Origin: Ooceraea biroi | Taxonomy: Eukaryota > Arthropoda > Insecta > Hymenoptera > Formicidae | Length of the DNA stretch: 64,000 bases | Direction: 5' to 3' | Assembly: GCF_003672135.1 (NCBI RefSeq) | Contig: NC_039509.1 | Location: 15,014,663-15,078,662 of the forward strand | Shown here: one piece after another, positions 14,913 through 26,900 of the stretch | Position numbering within the stretch: the first letter of the stretch is position 1 | Layout of the letters: each line of letters opens with the position of its first letter | The notes under the pieces: model-generated | Databases searched by the model: none | Seen by the model: the letters and a program-made list of their open reading frames with translations, nothing else | Told to the model about the DNA's origin: nothing | Program-made: the position numbers and the translations under genes

Positions 14913-16200
14913 TTGGGTCATTAAGTATGAAACTTTACAAATGTAAAAGCGCCATCTTTAACATTTGTTATCTCAAATTTGGCGCCAGACGTCAGTATCA
15001 GGTTAGGTTAGTGTGATAGATGTATGTTCGCTCTTCAAATGTCATATTTGTTTGTTCAAATATCTTCATTAGTTTTATTGGTGGATTCTTTTTTATAGAA
15101 CTATGGAAAAGTCCAAAATTCGTGTGATTTATGAATACGAGTTCCGCCGTGGAACCACAGTGTCGGAGACAGCTCGTAATATCAACGCTGTATTTGGTGA
15201 AGGTTCAACTACTAAAGCAACGGTGGGCAATTGGTTCAAAAACTTCAGAGATGGAGATTTCAGCCTCGCTAATGAGCCACGTGGAAGACCAAAGACGAAG
15301 GTGGATAATGATCACTTGAGAGCCGTAGTAGAGTCCGATCCATCTCAAAGTACACGTGAATTGGCATCGATATTCAATGTTTCTATACCCACCACCATAT
15401 TGTTCATTTAGCTGCAATTGGTAAGATAAAGAAGTTGGACAAATGGGTCCCGCACGAATTGACCGATGCGCAGCAGGCGCAACGTCTAGAGGCTTCCCTT
15501 TCTTTGCTTTCCCGTCACAAAAATGAATCTTTTTTTAATCGAATTGTGACCTGCGATGAAAAGTGGATACTCTACGACAATCGTAAACGCTCACATCAGT
15601 GGTTGAACGCTGATGAACCACCGAGACATCACGCGAAACCCAACATTACACAGAAGAAGCTTATGGTGACTGTTTGGTGGTCCGGGTCAGGTGTTATCTA
15701 CTACAACTTTATGAAACCTGGTACATCGATAACGGCTGAAGTATATTGCAAGCAACTGGACGAAATGATGCAACAACTTGCTATTAAACAACCGAAATTG
15801 GTCAATCGGTCAATGCCAATCCTGTTGCATGATAATGCTCGACCGCACACTGCACGACTGACCGTGGCAAAGCTACGGGAGTTGGAATTGGAAACTCTCC
15901 GTCATCCACCATATTCACCAGATCTATCACCTACCGACTATCACTTCTTCCGGAATTTGGACAACTTGTTGGTGGGAAAATTCTTCAATTCTCAACAGGC
16001 AGTCGAATCAGCCTTCCGCGACTTCATCGATTCCCGTACTCCTGGCTTCTATAGTAGAGGCATAGACCAACTACCACTAAAATGGCAGAAGTGTGTAGAT
16101 AACATGGGCGCATACTTCGATTGAAAATAAATCATGTCCATGTGCCAAAAAATGCAAAAGTTTATGTTCTATTTGTAAAGTTTCATACTTAATGACCTAA
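14913..16200 (+). mobile_element. mariner transposon (cecropia type), copy 1
   Basis: The terminal inverted repeats begin TTGGGTCATTAAGTATGAAA on the left and match the right end with one mismatch. TA duplicates flank it at 14911-14912 and 16201-16202. The element is exactly 1288 bp, the same length as the copy on the minus strand at 29551-30838. The encoded transposase resembles the one domesticated in human SETMAR (Hsmar1), which places it in the cecropia subfamily of mariners. It sits inside the Transib-like element. Confidence 0.95.
15103..16124 (+). pseudogene. Frameshifted mariner transposase (copy 1)
   Basis: The first part (15103-15411, 102 codons) holds the paired helix-turn-helix DNA-binding region. 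The frame then breaks near 15400, and the rest continues in another frame (15435-16124, 229 codons). The catalytic part keeps the three acidic residues of a DD34D transposase: Asp in CDEKW, Asp in HDNARPH and Asp in SPTDYHFF. The C-terminus ends in the typical QKCVDxxGxYFD form. Only the single frame break near the PTT/VHLAAIG junction stops it from being full length, and the minus-strand copy has exactly the same break. Transposase activity is therefore not expected from either copy. Confidence 0.9.
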
Positions 16201-16303
16201 TATTATACTAATATAATAGGCACGTTTGTGTAACACCCTGTGTGAATTTTCATTTATTATATTTTTGGCCAGATTTACTGGCTCGCTGGCCCACTGTGTG
16301 GCA

Positions 16304-17964
16304 GTTGAAAACTGTAGCTTTTGACCGACAGGCGAAAGAGCGAAGATCGCAATTCGCTTCTCGTCAAAAGAATTTATATTCGTATGACACGTTACGGGTA
16401 AATCCGGCTTCACCTTCGACGTTTCGTCGTTATTATTGTTCTCCATTGTCGCGATGCCCGCAGAAGAGGTCATCTGCCATGCAAATATGTATATATTCTA
16501 ATGCATGCGCAATTGGGTACATGCACACACTTGGCGAGACCTTTGAGTGCCATATTTCCACCCTCGACCTCGTTAGCTACCACTAAACCGCCCTACTTTC
16601 CGATGCTACTCCCGTTTTCGGTTTTCTTCAAGCTTGCAAGCGGTACCTACGCGAAACAGCACTTTACAATCTCATATTTTTTCTTGCTCACATTTTTCAG
16701 GTCGCATTACTTCGATATTTTTAGTGATTTATTACAATCTTTGATTTTACATCAATTCCATTTTCCATGTTGCCAGAACGTATTATTTGAATAAAGTATT
16801 GAACAATGGATATTGTGTTTTATATTTCTATCATTACGAAAGCTTACCGAATATGATTATATTTTTCTAATGAAAATGCCTCATTAATAAATATCCATTA
16901 TTAAGAATGAATTTTGTTTCGCCATTTTTTGAGATACTGCAAGGATTTGGCAACATTATATGAAATTTTCAGAGTTTGAAGACCTTAAGTTGCTTTTTCA
17001 ATATTAACATCGTATCTTTTCTTCTCAATGAAAATATCTTGTTTAACAAATGTATTTTTGAAATTGGACCGTATAATACCTGTAGAATTTGGAATTTTTC
17101 GATGTAATATCGTGTTTATTCGCAGGAACAAACGCACAATACGTTTCCACGATAAAAATAGTGGAAATACGTTTGATGAAAAATTCAGTCGTATCAAATA
17201 TTCTTTCTGCCGCATTTCTCGATGCAGTAAAAAGAGAGAAAGAGCACGCATTCTGAAATTCGCGAGGAACGGATTTGTTCTTTTCTCTACGTACAGTTAG
17301 AGCTTCCGTCGCACAAATCCGCCAATAAAGCTGGGCGTTTACCACACTTGCTGCGGCAACCTTCGACTTCCCTTCGTGAAGGAAGCTCCCTTGAAAACGT
17401 CCGGAGGGACGCGAGGCGTTTTGGAAGACCCGTTCGCAAATGATCGATCTCGCGAAACGGCGGTGCTCGGGAACACGCTTCCTCACGTACGAATCGAGGC
17501 ACGTATCGTCCGACTTGCGCTTTCCTTTAAGGCCTTCGCAAGGAATACAGGAAAATTCCTGGCGTTAGAAAGGGCTTCCAGTGCACGTCCAAGTTCCGCA
17601 CGTGTGCACGATGTCAAAAGGACGACGCTCCTAAATTATACAATACGCGACGTATTGAAACTATCAAACGATCAAGCGAAAAAGATCACTCAAGTGATCT
17701 TCAGAGTCTTTAGTAAGTTAATTGAATATTTAAGTTATAGAATTAATTCTCTCTTGTTCTGAAGATTTCTGTTTGTTTCAGTACATAAATTGAGAGCGAC
17801 AGTTTTGGAAAATTAAACATATTGATTAGCAGCTTTCCAACTTTTCCTAAACGTGTTCAGCGTTAATCCTCATATCAAAACAAAGTAGTTAAGTGCTCAT
17901 CCTCTCAAACTTTCATGGAACAATATCTTACCAGCACTAAACGAGATACTAATTTAATCATCAG
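16304..17964. other. Non-coding intron or flank immediately upstream of the first visible cadherin exon
   Basis: Open frames here (for example 17376-17762) have no cadherin motif. The stretch ends with the acceptor TCATCAG before 17965, so at least its right part is intron. Confidence 0.55.
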
Positions 17965-20900
17965 GAGAACGACACAATACGCTTTCGGGTGACTCTGGAG
18001 GACGAGGTGCCTGCAGGCCAGCAGCCGAACATCGTCGGGGTGGACGCGTACGTGATCGTGCTGGACGAGAACGACAATCCGCCGCACTTTCTGGGAGTGC
18101 CGTACGAGGCGGTGGCCGAGGAGGACACCCCGGTTGGTTCCACCATACTGCCAGGCATCAGGGTCGTGGACCCTGACCTGCTGGGCGACATCATAGATCT
18201 AACGTGTGTCCCGCAGCCACAGGTGAGTCATTAATACGCATTAGCTGGCGCGCGCACGCGGTGATGTCCCGTGAAAGATATTTTTACGCGGTCCCGCCCG
18301 TGTGCGACTTTCTTGTTCGCCTCTTCCTCTTCTTCCCTTCCCTCTCGTCCTCTGCGTGGGGCAATTTTCCGGGGAAGAAAAGTTCGACGGACACGCGCAC
18401 ATCGCACCCTTTTCGCCCATTGTCTCGGCCAATCCATCGTTGATACCATTACTCGAACAACAACGAACGAACGCTCTCTCTCGACTTAATATCTTTACGA
18501 AGCGTCTGAAACAACAAGAAACAACTAGCGAGTTTTTCTTACTTCTCTTCTTCCGATCTCCGACCAGTGATGGAGCAAAGACATAACGAAGCTTGGCAGG
18601 TACCGCGCAAAATGGTGTAACAATTTCTCTGTTAATCTGTGTATTTTTCGTTATGTCGAGTACCTACTGCAAGAAGCCGGGCTGTCTTACGAAATGACCG
18701 GAACAGGACACGCATGCTAGACGCATGCGTTGCTCCTCGAAAATTTCAGAATTTGTGAAAACTGTTACACAATATCTTCTGAAAGCGGTTCCACGATACT
18801 TCGCGAACGTCATTCCTTTGCAAATTTACAATGCGAGTACTGGCGAATTTTTACGTCAATAACGGTAAAAAGATTATCAGAGAAAATCGGTTATACGCGT
18901 GATGTCTGAGAGAGTGCGAGTACGGAAGAAACAAAATGTTGGAATGAAAAATGTAAGTGTATCTACTCAGATTCAATCTCCCTTGGCGCACTTGAATCCA
19001 ACGTCGCATTCGCGTAAGGAAAAACGGGTAATAAACAGACTATAAAAGAACAAGCTGTTTCACGCTCAAAGGGTTTATTAAGATCGCTACGTCTCGGTTC
19101 CTTAACGACGCGAGACGGGCGGTGCGGGCATCAGGATCGGGCATCCCCGGGCACCGGCCATCCCCTCGTTGAGATGCAGTCGGTTGCACACCGGATAAAA
19201 GATGTACAAGTGCCGGTATTTCACGTAAATGAAGAACCCGTCTCGGATAAAGTGTTCTCCCTTTTCCGGGGGAGGGACGGGGAGAGAGAGAGAGAGAGAG
19301 AGAGGGGGGGTGGGATATCGGCGCCGTTGCCAGGGCGCTTTGTAATTCGTAGTTTTCCATTAAGTTATCCGTGCTTGTCCTGTAATAAACTCAAGCGAGT
19401 GAGAGGGTGGGACTTTCTCCCTCTCTCTCTATCTCTATCTCGCAACACTGAGCACCACGGCCCAAGGGATCCGACGATTCGTCGACGACGAGCGGCAGCT
19501 ACTAGGTAGTTCTCGTAGTCGGACTTTCGCAATCATCGCTACGGTGCCCGGGGTTAACCCCCGCGCAAAACGCGTGTCCCATTTCGCGCGGGCGAACATG
19601 TAGCGTAGCGAGGCACCATTCGCGAATTTGATCGTTCCGATGCGTAAAGAGCAATTTTATTATCGCCGTTGCTCTAAGTAGGAAAATTTGAGCTCAACCG
19701 TCGCTCGTAATCAGCAATACGATACGTTTATTTCTGGCACTCTCTCGCTGGTATTTGGATATCACACGCCGTTTTCCTTACCTTTCTAGATAATCTCTAT
19801 CCCTGTGTCGATGTTTTGCTGCTTCCATGTTGTTCGGTATAAAATGATATTATACATCAAGGATTTACGTAGAAAGTATAACGTGTAGAATAAAGCCGCA
19901 ATTTTAAAGAGAATTTTGTATTGTTATGTAAACATATATTGTTATATAAAACTGTATATTTTTACGTATTTTATTTGATACAAATCCAGCGCTTGCAAGC
20001 GCCTCGTAATAAATTTTTGTTTCTATTATCCCGTCCAAGTTTTTAATACAGAAAACTGTAATTATAAATATAAGTTATAAATATTACCACGAAAGATCGT
20101 CGTCGGAAATTGCTTTTGGTTTAAGATTTCTCACAATAACGCGTACGTCGCTCGCGTTTCGCGTCGGCAAAAGAGAACATCCCGAGAATATTCGATCGAC
20201 GGGAAAAACGATGGAACGTATCGCGGGCTCGCGTTTTCTCCGCAAAAAAGGATCCAATTCGTATATCATCTCGCGAACCGTTAAAATTATCCGCCTGCAG
20301 CTTCCTCATCTCTCTTTCTCTGTCTCTATGCTTCTGCCTCTCACACCTTTCCCGGGAAAGACGGCTGGATATTAGTACGTATAACGCACTACCCCCTACG
20401 TCACATCCGCTCGATAAATTCCGGTCGGACCGTTAGGCGCGACCAATAAAACCTTAAAACCTTTTAACTAATGGTCCGGCGGCTTTACGGCGGCGAACTT
20501 TAATGCCCGTTTTCGTTGTACGCGCGGAACGCGCCGTTGCCGTGGACCGGACTGCGCGATCTGCCCAGTCATTAAACGTAACTAATGTTTACCGTGTTCA
20601 GGATATCGGCATTGTGCGAATCATTCGCCAACTTGGAATCGACGGCGAAAATTTCCATTAACGATCCGCAGCTTCACTAACTGTGATTCAGTAATTGAAG
20701 CGCCCGTAGCGAGCAGATTCGCCATAGGGATTCGTCAAAAGTTAGAGACGCGAATTCTATTATATTTTTTATCCGCATCCTGCAAATCTGCTCGAGCAAC
20801 GCTGAGCATGTTACTGTTCGGAAACATCATGCAGCGATACATACGCGTATAATGAAATTCGTTTTTACTGCTCGGCTCTGCGATGATTAGTTTTCGAACT

Positions 20901-23900
20901 CGCGTGCACTAAAAGTGCACCGTAAAACACCAACCGAACTACCACCAATTCGTTTCTGTGTATGTCACGACGTACCAATAAATGTAATATACCGTTCCCT
21001 TTTTTTATTTCAGTTTCAATTATTATCAAAATATGATTGTCCATGGACACGAATCACTCGATCCATTTCTGTTCGCTGTTCTCGCGAATAAATTCGTTAA
21101 AAATAAAACACTTATAATATGTCTGAATTGTCCGCTTGACTATACGAGGACCGATCGAAACAACTTCTGTTTCAGTTTCTGGATGCCTGCGAGAAGTTCG
21201 GCATCGTCAACGTCGAGAGGAGCCAGAATACGTACGTGGGCGCGTTGGTGCTGCGACAACCCCTCGACTACCGGGAGAGGCCCTTCTATCAGCTACTCCT
21301 GCGAGCGAGCGTGAGTACCGGCGAAGGAACTTCGAGAATTTATTTTAATTATGTCGAGTTATACGCAGCTCCGGCATCGCTTCTCTCGTGCAACGCGCCG
21401 GATAAATCTATTCATGTAACGGGATGCGCGCAAAACGTGGTAACATCGAGATTGCGGCCGAATTTCGGATACGGGCGAATTTGCAAGCTAACGAGAACGA
21501 AAATGACGTTGGACGGGGGCCTGCGGGATGTTCCAGCGGTGAAACGAGCGATTCTAGCGCGATAACGTTAAACGATCAAACGTTTTGCGATATTGTTCTT
21601 ATAACGACGTTTCATCGGAATTTCTCTCGTCCATTCTTCGTCCTCGCGTAACACATAAAATTATATTCATTAAATGTGATTTTCTGTCCCGATTTATCGA
21701 GTACGACGAAATTTTAACGACGTCGAATCAAAATACTTTGTACCAAGAACAAAAGCTTTTTGTTATTTAAAATACACGGGAGCTCCCCACGCGTCGAACG
21801 TGAAGAACATACTGTCGGCTGGGTTTTGCTTTTACGTGACTTCAAAGGATCACGGATGAAAGGTAGACGGCTTTACCTGATGGAAATCGGAAACCTTAGT
21901 TTATCTCGGTTACCCTTTGATTCCCGTCGATGTCGTTCCAGCGTGTCGTTAAAATACGTGAGGACGTGCGTAGAAAAGTTTAAGCTCGTGTTTCTCGTGT
22001 TGGCGTCGGTGGAACGTAAAACAGACCGTGATTTATTGTGCATTTTCGTGCGCGAAACGAGCCCCGCGTTGTCGCACGGTAAAGCGGCAAACGTTAAACT
22101 TATTCAGGTCTTACGTAGCGAATGTGCTCGTATGATCGATGTGGACTTTCCTCTGCGCATCGATTCCCTTTTCTCGCACCGCAATATCTGAGGAATATAA
22201 AACGCGAAATTGAAGAAAAACAGTAAATATTTGCCCGCGGTAGTACACGCGAGCAACTCAATGGACCGTTTTTTCATCGTGCACTTAACGTTAAATGCGA
22301 TCCTCGTCTCGTGTTGACGTCGTACACAATCCACGCTAAACAAATGCAAATAGTGAAAAACTAGATCGTTGTCGTTGCAATGACAATGCCGTTGAGCCGC
22401 AGAATTTCCTCACTTTCCGCATTCTAGTATTTAACATTCATTATAATATTATAAACAGAGGAGTACATGATCCAAATATACGTGAACCAAATATGGAGGT
22501 ACGATTACATAATTCGAAATGCGGGGAAAATACTCGCAACGTGACAAATGCAATATCTAAATCTCTCTCTTTATTTAATTCACGATAAACATGAGCGTCC
22601 GAAGTTCGAAGCCGGTCAAGTTGCGGATGTCCGAAGGATATTCACAATGACGCAGGAAAAAGGATCACGAGAGCTTTGCAATGTTCTCTCGGTAGGAGCT
22701 AGCACTCGAGACGGATTAATTAATCAACGCTGTGCGCGCGGCTATACGAGACGTCGTCCCCACGTGTTCACGTGTGCACGAAGAGATCGCGCATAAAGAG
22801 ATAATTGCAGGCAGTCACTTGCGACACTTGGCTTGGTGTTCGCGGGCGACAAAAGCGAGCGAGCTCTTTCTGTGAGAGCAGCTGTGAGAGAGATTGATTT
22901 TAATTACACGTTCAGTCCGGAAGCGACCAAGTGTCGTTCGCTTTACGGTCCAAGAAGATGGTTTCGTTGGCGCGATAGCGCTCGTAATTGTAGCAACGGC
23001 GATGAAAGGCGCGGAACAGACTACGAGGCACGTAAATGCGATCAAATCTCTGCAGCCGCGCAAGATAAATCGCCAGTATAAAAACTCGATTAGCTCCGTA
23101 CCTCCTTCATTTTAGGAATTCTACCATTCTCGTAAAAACACTCGAGAATTTTTAATTCCCACTGGAGGTAATGGCACAGGCAGGCTCGTCTCGGAACGTT
23201 TCACTCGAAATGGATAATATATTTGTTGTTACTGATGATTTATAAAATGTTTTCCACGGTGGCATTATCTTTTTTTAATCTCTCTTCATTTTGTTATAAG
23301 TAATATTTTTTATAAAATATTTATAGTCCAAAGATTTCATCGATACTATTCCGAGTCTTCTTTTTGTTCAGGTTCACTGATGGCTCATAAAAGATTTATG
23401 TGGGATCTAACTTTGCATTTACTTTAGTAATCGAGGATTGAGTGCGAAACGTACCGAACGAGTTACAAATTCAGGAATTACGACTGTGTCGTAAAAGTGA
23501 GAACAGCGTGATGAGCGGTTAATTTCTTTTACGAACGGCGACCGGAGTCGACTTGAGCGAACGAATCTTGTCTACAGGACGGTCTGAACAGCAGAAACAC
23601 CGGCGTGGAGATCAAGGTGGCGGATATACAGAACAGTCCGCCGGAATTCCTGGACTCGTTGACAGGTGTAGTACGCGAAGATGATCCCATCGGGACCCTC
23701 GTGATGACCGTAAAGGCTCGAGACGGCGACAGAGGAATGCCGCGGAAGATGATCTACGAATTGGTCACCAGTGAGTCCATCTTCATCTACCTACAATAAA
23801 TCGCATTTGACCTTGCATGCTCTATTAAAAGGAAACAATATTACAGACATTCCTATCAAATTCTCTTGGGTTGGCCAAAAAGTAATTGCGTTTTTTCCAA

Positions 23901-26900
23901 TAGATGGACATACATGTCTTGAAATGTAACTAACTTCATTCTAAACCGCAAATTCATTATGTAGGTTAACAACTCACAGTTCAAGCTTGTTTTAGAAAAA
24001 GAAAGCACACGATTTCGTTAGCAATTGTTTGTTTGCCGTCGATTTCAAAATGGAAAATCAAAAAGAACATTTTCGTCATATTTTGTTTTATTACTTCCGA
24101 AAAGGGAAAAACGCTGTGCAAGCTCATCAAAAGTTATGTCATGTATATGGCGAAGATGCTTTAAAACTGCGGCAGTGTCAAAATTGGTTTACTAAATTTC
24201 GATCTGCAGATTTTAATGTGAAAGATGCACCACGCTCAGGAGGGCCAATCGAAATTGATGATGACAAAATAAAGGCACTGATCGATTCGAATCGGCGTTT
24301 AACGACACGAGAGATTGCTGAGAATCTTAACATATCGAAATCGAGTGTTGAAAACCATTTAAAACGACTTGGATACATTAGTAAGCTCGATATTTGGGTG
24401 CCACATGAGCTGAAAGAAATTCATCTCACTAAGCGTATTGACACCTGCGATTCTCTTTTGAAACGTGAGGAAAATGATCGATTTTTGAAACGTATGATAA
24501 CAGGCGACGAAAAATGGATCGTCTACAACAACGTCAAACGAAAAAGATGGTGGAGCAAGCGTGATGAACCTGCTGAAAGCACTTGAAAAGCAGATATTCA
24601 CCAAAGAAAGATTATGCTGTCAGTCTGGTGGGACTGTGTATTTTGAGCTGCTTGCAAGGAATCAAACCATTAATTCAGACGTATACTGTCGTCAACTGGA
24701 TAAATGAAATGATGCCATCAAACAGAAACGTCGAGAATTGGTGAATCGCAAAGGTGTTGTGTTTCACCATGATAACGCTAGACCACGTACAAGTTTGGTC
24801 ACTCGTGAAAAATTGTTGCAGCTTGGATGGGATGTGTTACCATGATGTTACCACATCCACCATATTCGCCAGACCTGGCACCATCAGATTACCATTTGTT
24901 TCGTTCTTTGCAAAACGCCTTGAATGGTAAAACCTTTACTGCTGATGAGGATATCAAATCGTTCTTGGAATTGTTTTTTGCTGAAAAAGAGAAGAACTTT
25001 TTTGAGCGCGGAATCATGAAGTTGCCTGAAAAATGGCAAAAGATAATCAAACAAAATGGACAATATATTGTTTAATAAAGTTTTTGTTTCCCATGAAAAA
25101 TTCGCCTTTTATTTATATAAAAAAAACGCAATTACTTTTTGGCCAACCCAATAATTGATCTTGAAAGTTTTTGTTAAGCTTTATTCGTTGTCTACAAAGG
25201 ATTCTTTTAGAAGTCCAGGATCTAAAATACAAAGATTTTATTGTTACATTTATTGTAAAGATGCGCGTTTTTTATGCAATAACGACAAGCTTCCCGGGAT
25301 TACTTACGATGTCGAACTTGTTCGCAGACCCGTTCGATTATTTTTTGCTGGACGACGACACGGGCGAGCTGAGGACGGCGAAGCCGCTGGACAGGGAAGC
25401 GCTGGAGAATTCAACGGGCGTGCTCACGCTGATCGTGAAGGCTCGTGAGCTGATCGACGGCATACCCGGCAACGACAAATTGACGGTATCGACGGCCGAA
25501 GCCACCGTGACGATTAAAGATGTCAACGACGAGCCACCCACGTTTAATCGACGCGAGTACAACATCGAGATCCCAGAAAACGTGCCGGACGGCACGCCGC
25601 TGCCGCATCTGGACATGACGGTGAAGGATCCGGACGTGGTGAGTGTTCGTCGATTTATCCCATGGACGTTGCCTCTCGTCCAAGCACACCTGATCCTGAA
25701 CGCGGGATGATCCACTCTGTCTCTCCCTCATTCTCTTCCTCTTTCTCTTGATCCAATCGAGTGAAAATGGGAACTTGCGGTTGCGTCCGCATTCGCGCGC
25801 GATCTATAATTCAACGCAAATGCGATTACCAGCATATCCAACAAAAAAAAGAAGGAAAATCCAGACGAAGCGATAAAATGCTTGTTAATGCGATATTTGT
25901 ATTAATGTATTCGGGGGGTTTTTGTAATGCGCTCGACGACGATCGAAAAGGCGCTGCGCATTTTGCGGGCTGCACGTAATTCGCTCCGCTTATTAAATGT
26001 CGACGCATTAACGGGCAACGGCCGAACGAAAGCGTTGGGTATAAATAATTCATGTCGTATTATAAAGCTTCGATCAAATAATCATTATTTGTCGCGCGTA
26101 TTGATCGCCGGTCGGTCGCTAAATGCTGCCACATTTCCGCTGTTTGCACGCACACGTTCCACCTTGTCCTTTCGGAGTCGGTGGAGATTCTATCTTGCTC
26201 GCGCGCTCAGAGAATAAAATCGACGTTTTCCCTTTAAGGGCTTGAACTCCGTATTCTCGCTGCGACTGGAAGATATAACTGGTGCTTTCACTGTGGAGCC
26301 GGTGCTGGCGACCGGTAGCACATCCGTGAACATCCGTGTTACGAATGGCTCGCTCGACTACGAGAACCCTAATCAACGGAAATTCATTATCCTGGTAAGT
26401 TGGAGATATCCACCTTCCTTGTCTTTTTCAATTAGTTCGCACAGGGACGATTTTAGGTACCTAAACCCATTATCTCGCCGTAAATACGATTCTATATAGA
26501 GAACATTGAATAGAAGAAGTATTATAGTCGCAATTTGCCTAAAATAAGATCTTGCTGCGCTCTGATGCGCAGTACGCTAAAACAATCTCAGAATCTCCCT
26601 TTTCCTCTGATAATTGTTAATAACGGTGCGAAAATCATTTTTGTATCTCGAACCATGTGAAATAAAAATAAACGCGCGCGGCGCCTGCCGCGATTGTCGT
26701 CACCAGGTGGTTGCCGAGGAAGTTCACACGAACCCGAAGCTCTCGTCCACGGCGACGGTAACGATCGCCATCACGGATGCAAACGACAATGCGCCTTCCT
26801 TCGGGAGCCCCACGTACACAGCCACGGTATCTGAGACGGCAGCCCCAGGGAGCCCAATTATAACGATCACGGCGAAGGATCGCGACAGCGGGCGGTAAGG

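Larger units (their letters stand above)
14250..16298. mobile_element. Transib-like non-autonomous element, split by a mariner
   Basis: The left end reads CACAGTGGGCCAGCGA and the right end is its reverse complement. The inverted match extends about 65 bp with a few mismatches. Directly outside both ends is the same five bases, TGGCA (14245-14249 and 16299-16303), which is a 5-bp target-site duplication. CACWRTG ends with 5-bp duplications are the hallmark of Transib elements, the relatives of RAG recombinase. Without the 1288-bp mariner and its duplicated TA the element would be about 759 bp. I see no Transib transposase inside, so it is a non-autonomous derivative. The inserted mariner stops right at the right inverted repeat, so the Transib-like insertion is the older of the two. 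Confidence 0.75.

Noticed and set aside
14985..15015. GGTTAGGTTAG near the mariner as telomeric TTAGG repeats
   Set aside because: Only two partial words, present in both copies of the mariner, so they are part of the transposon.
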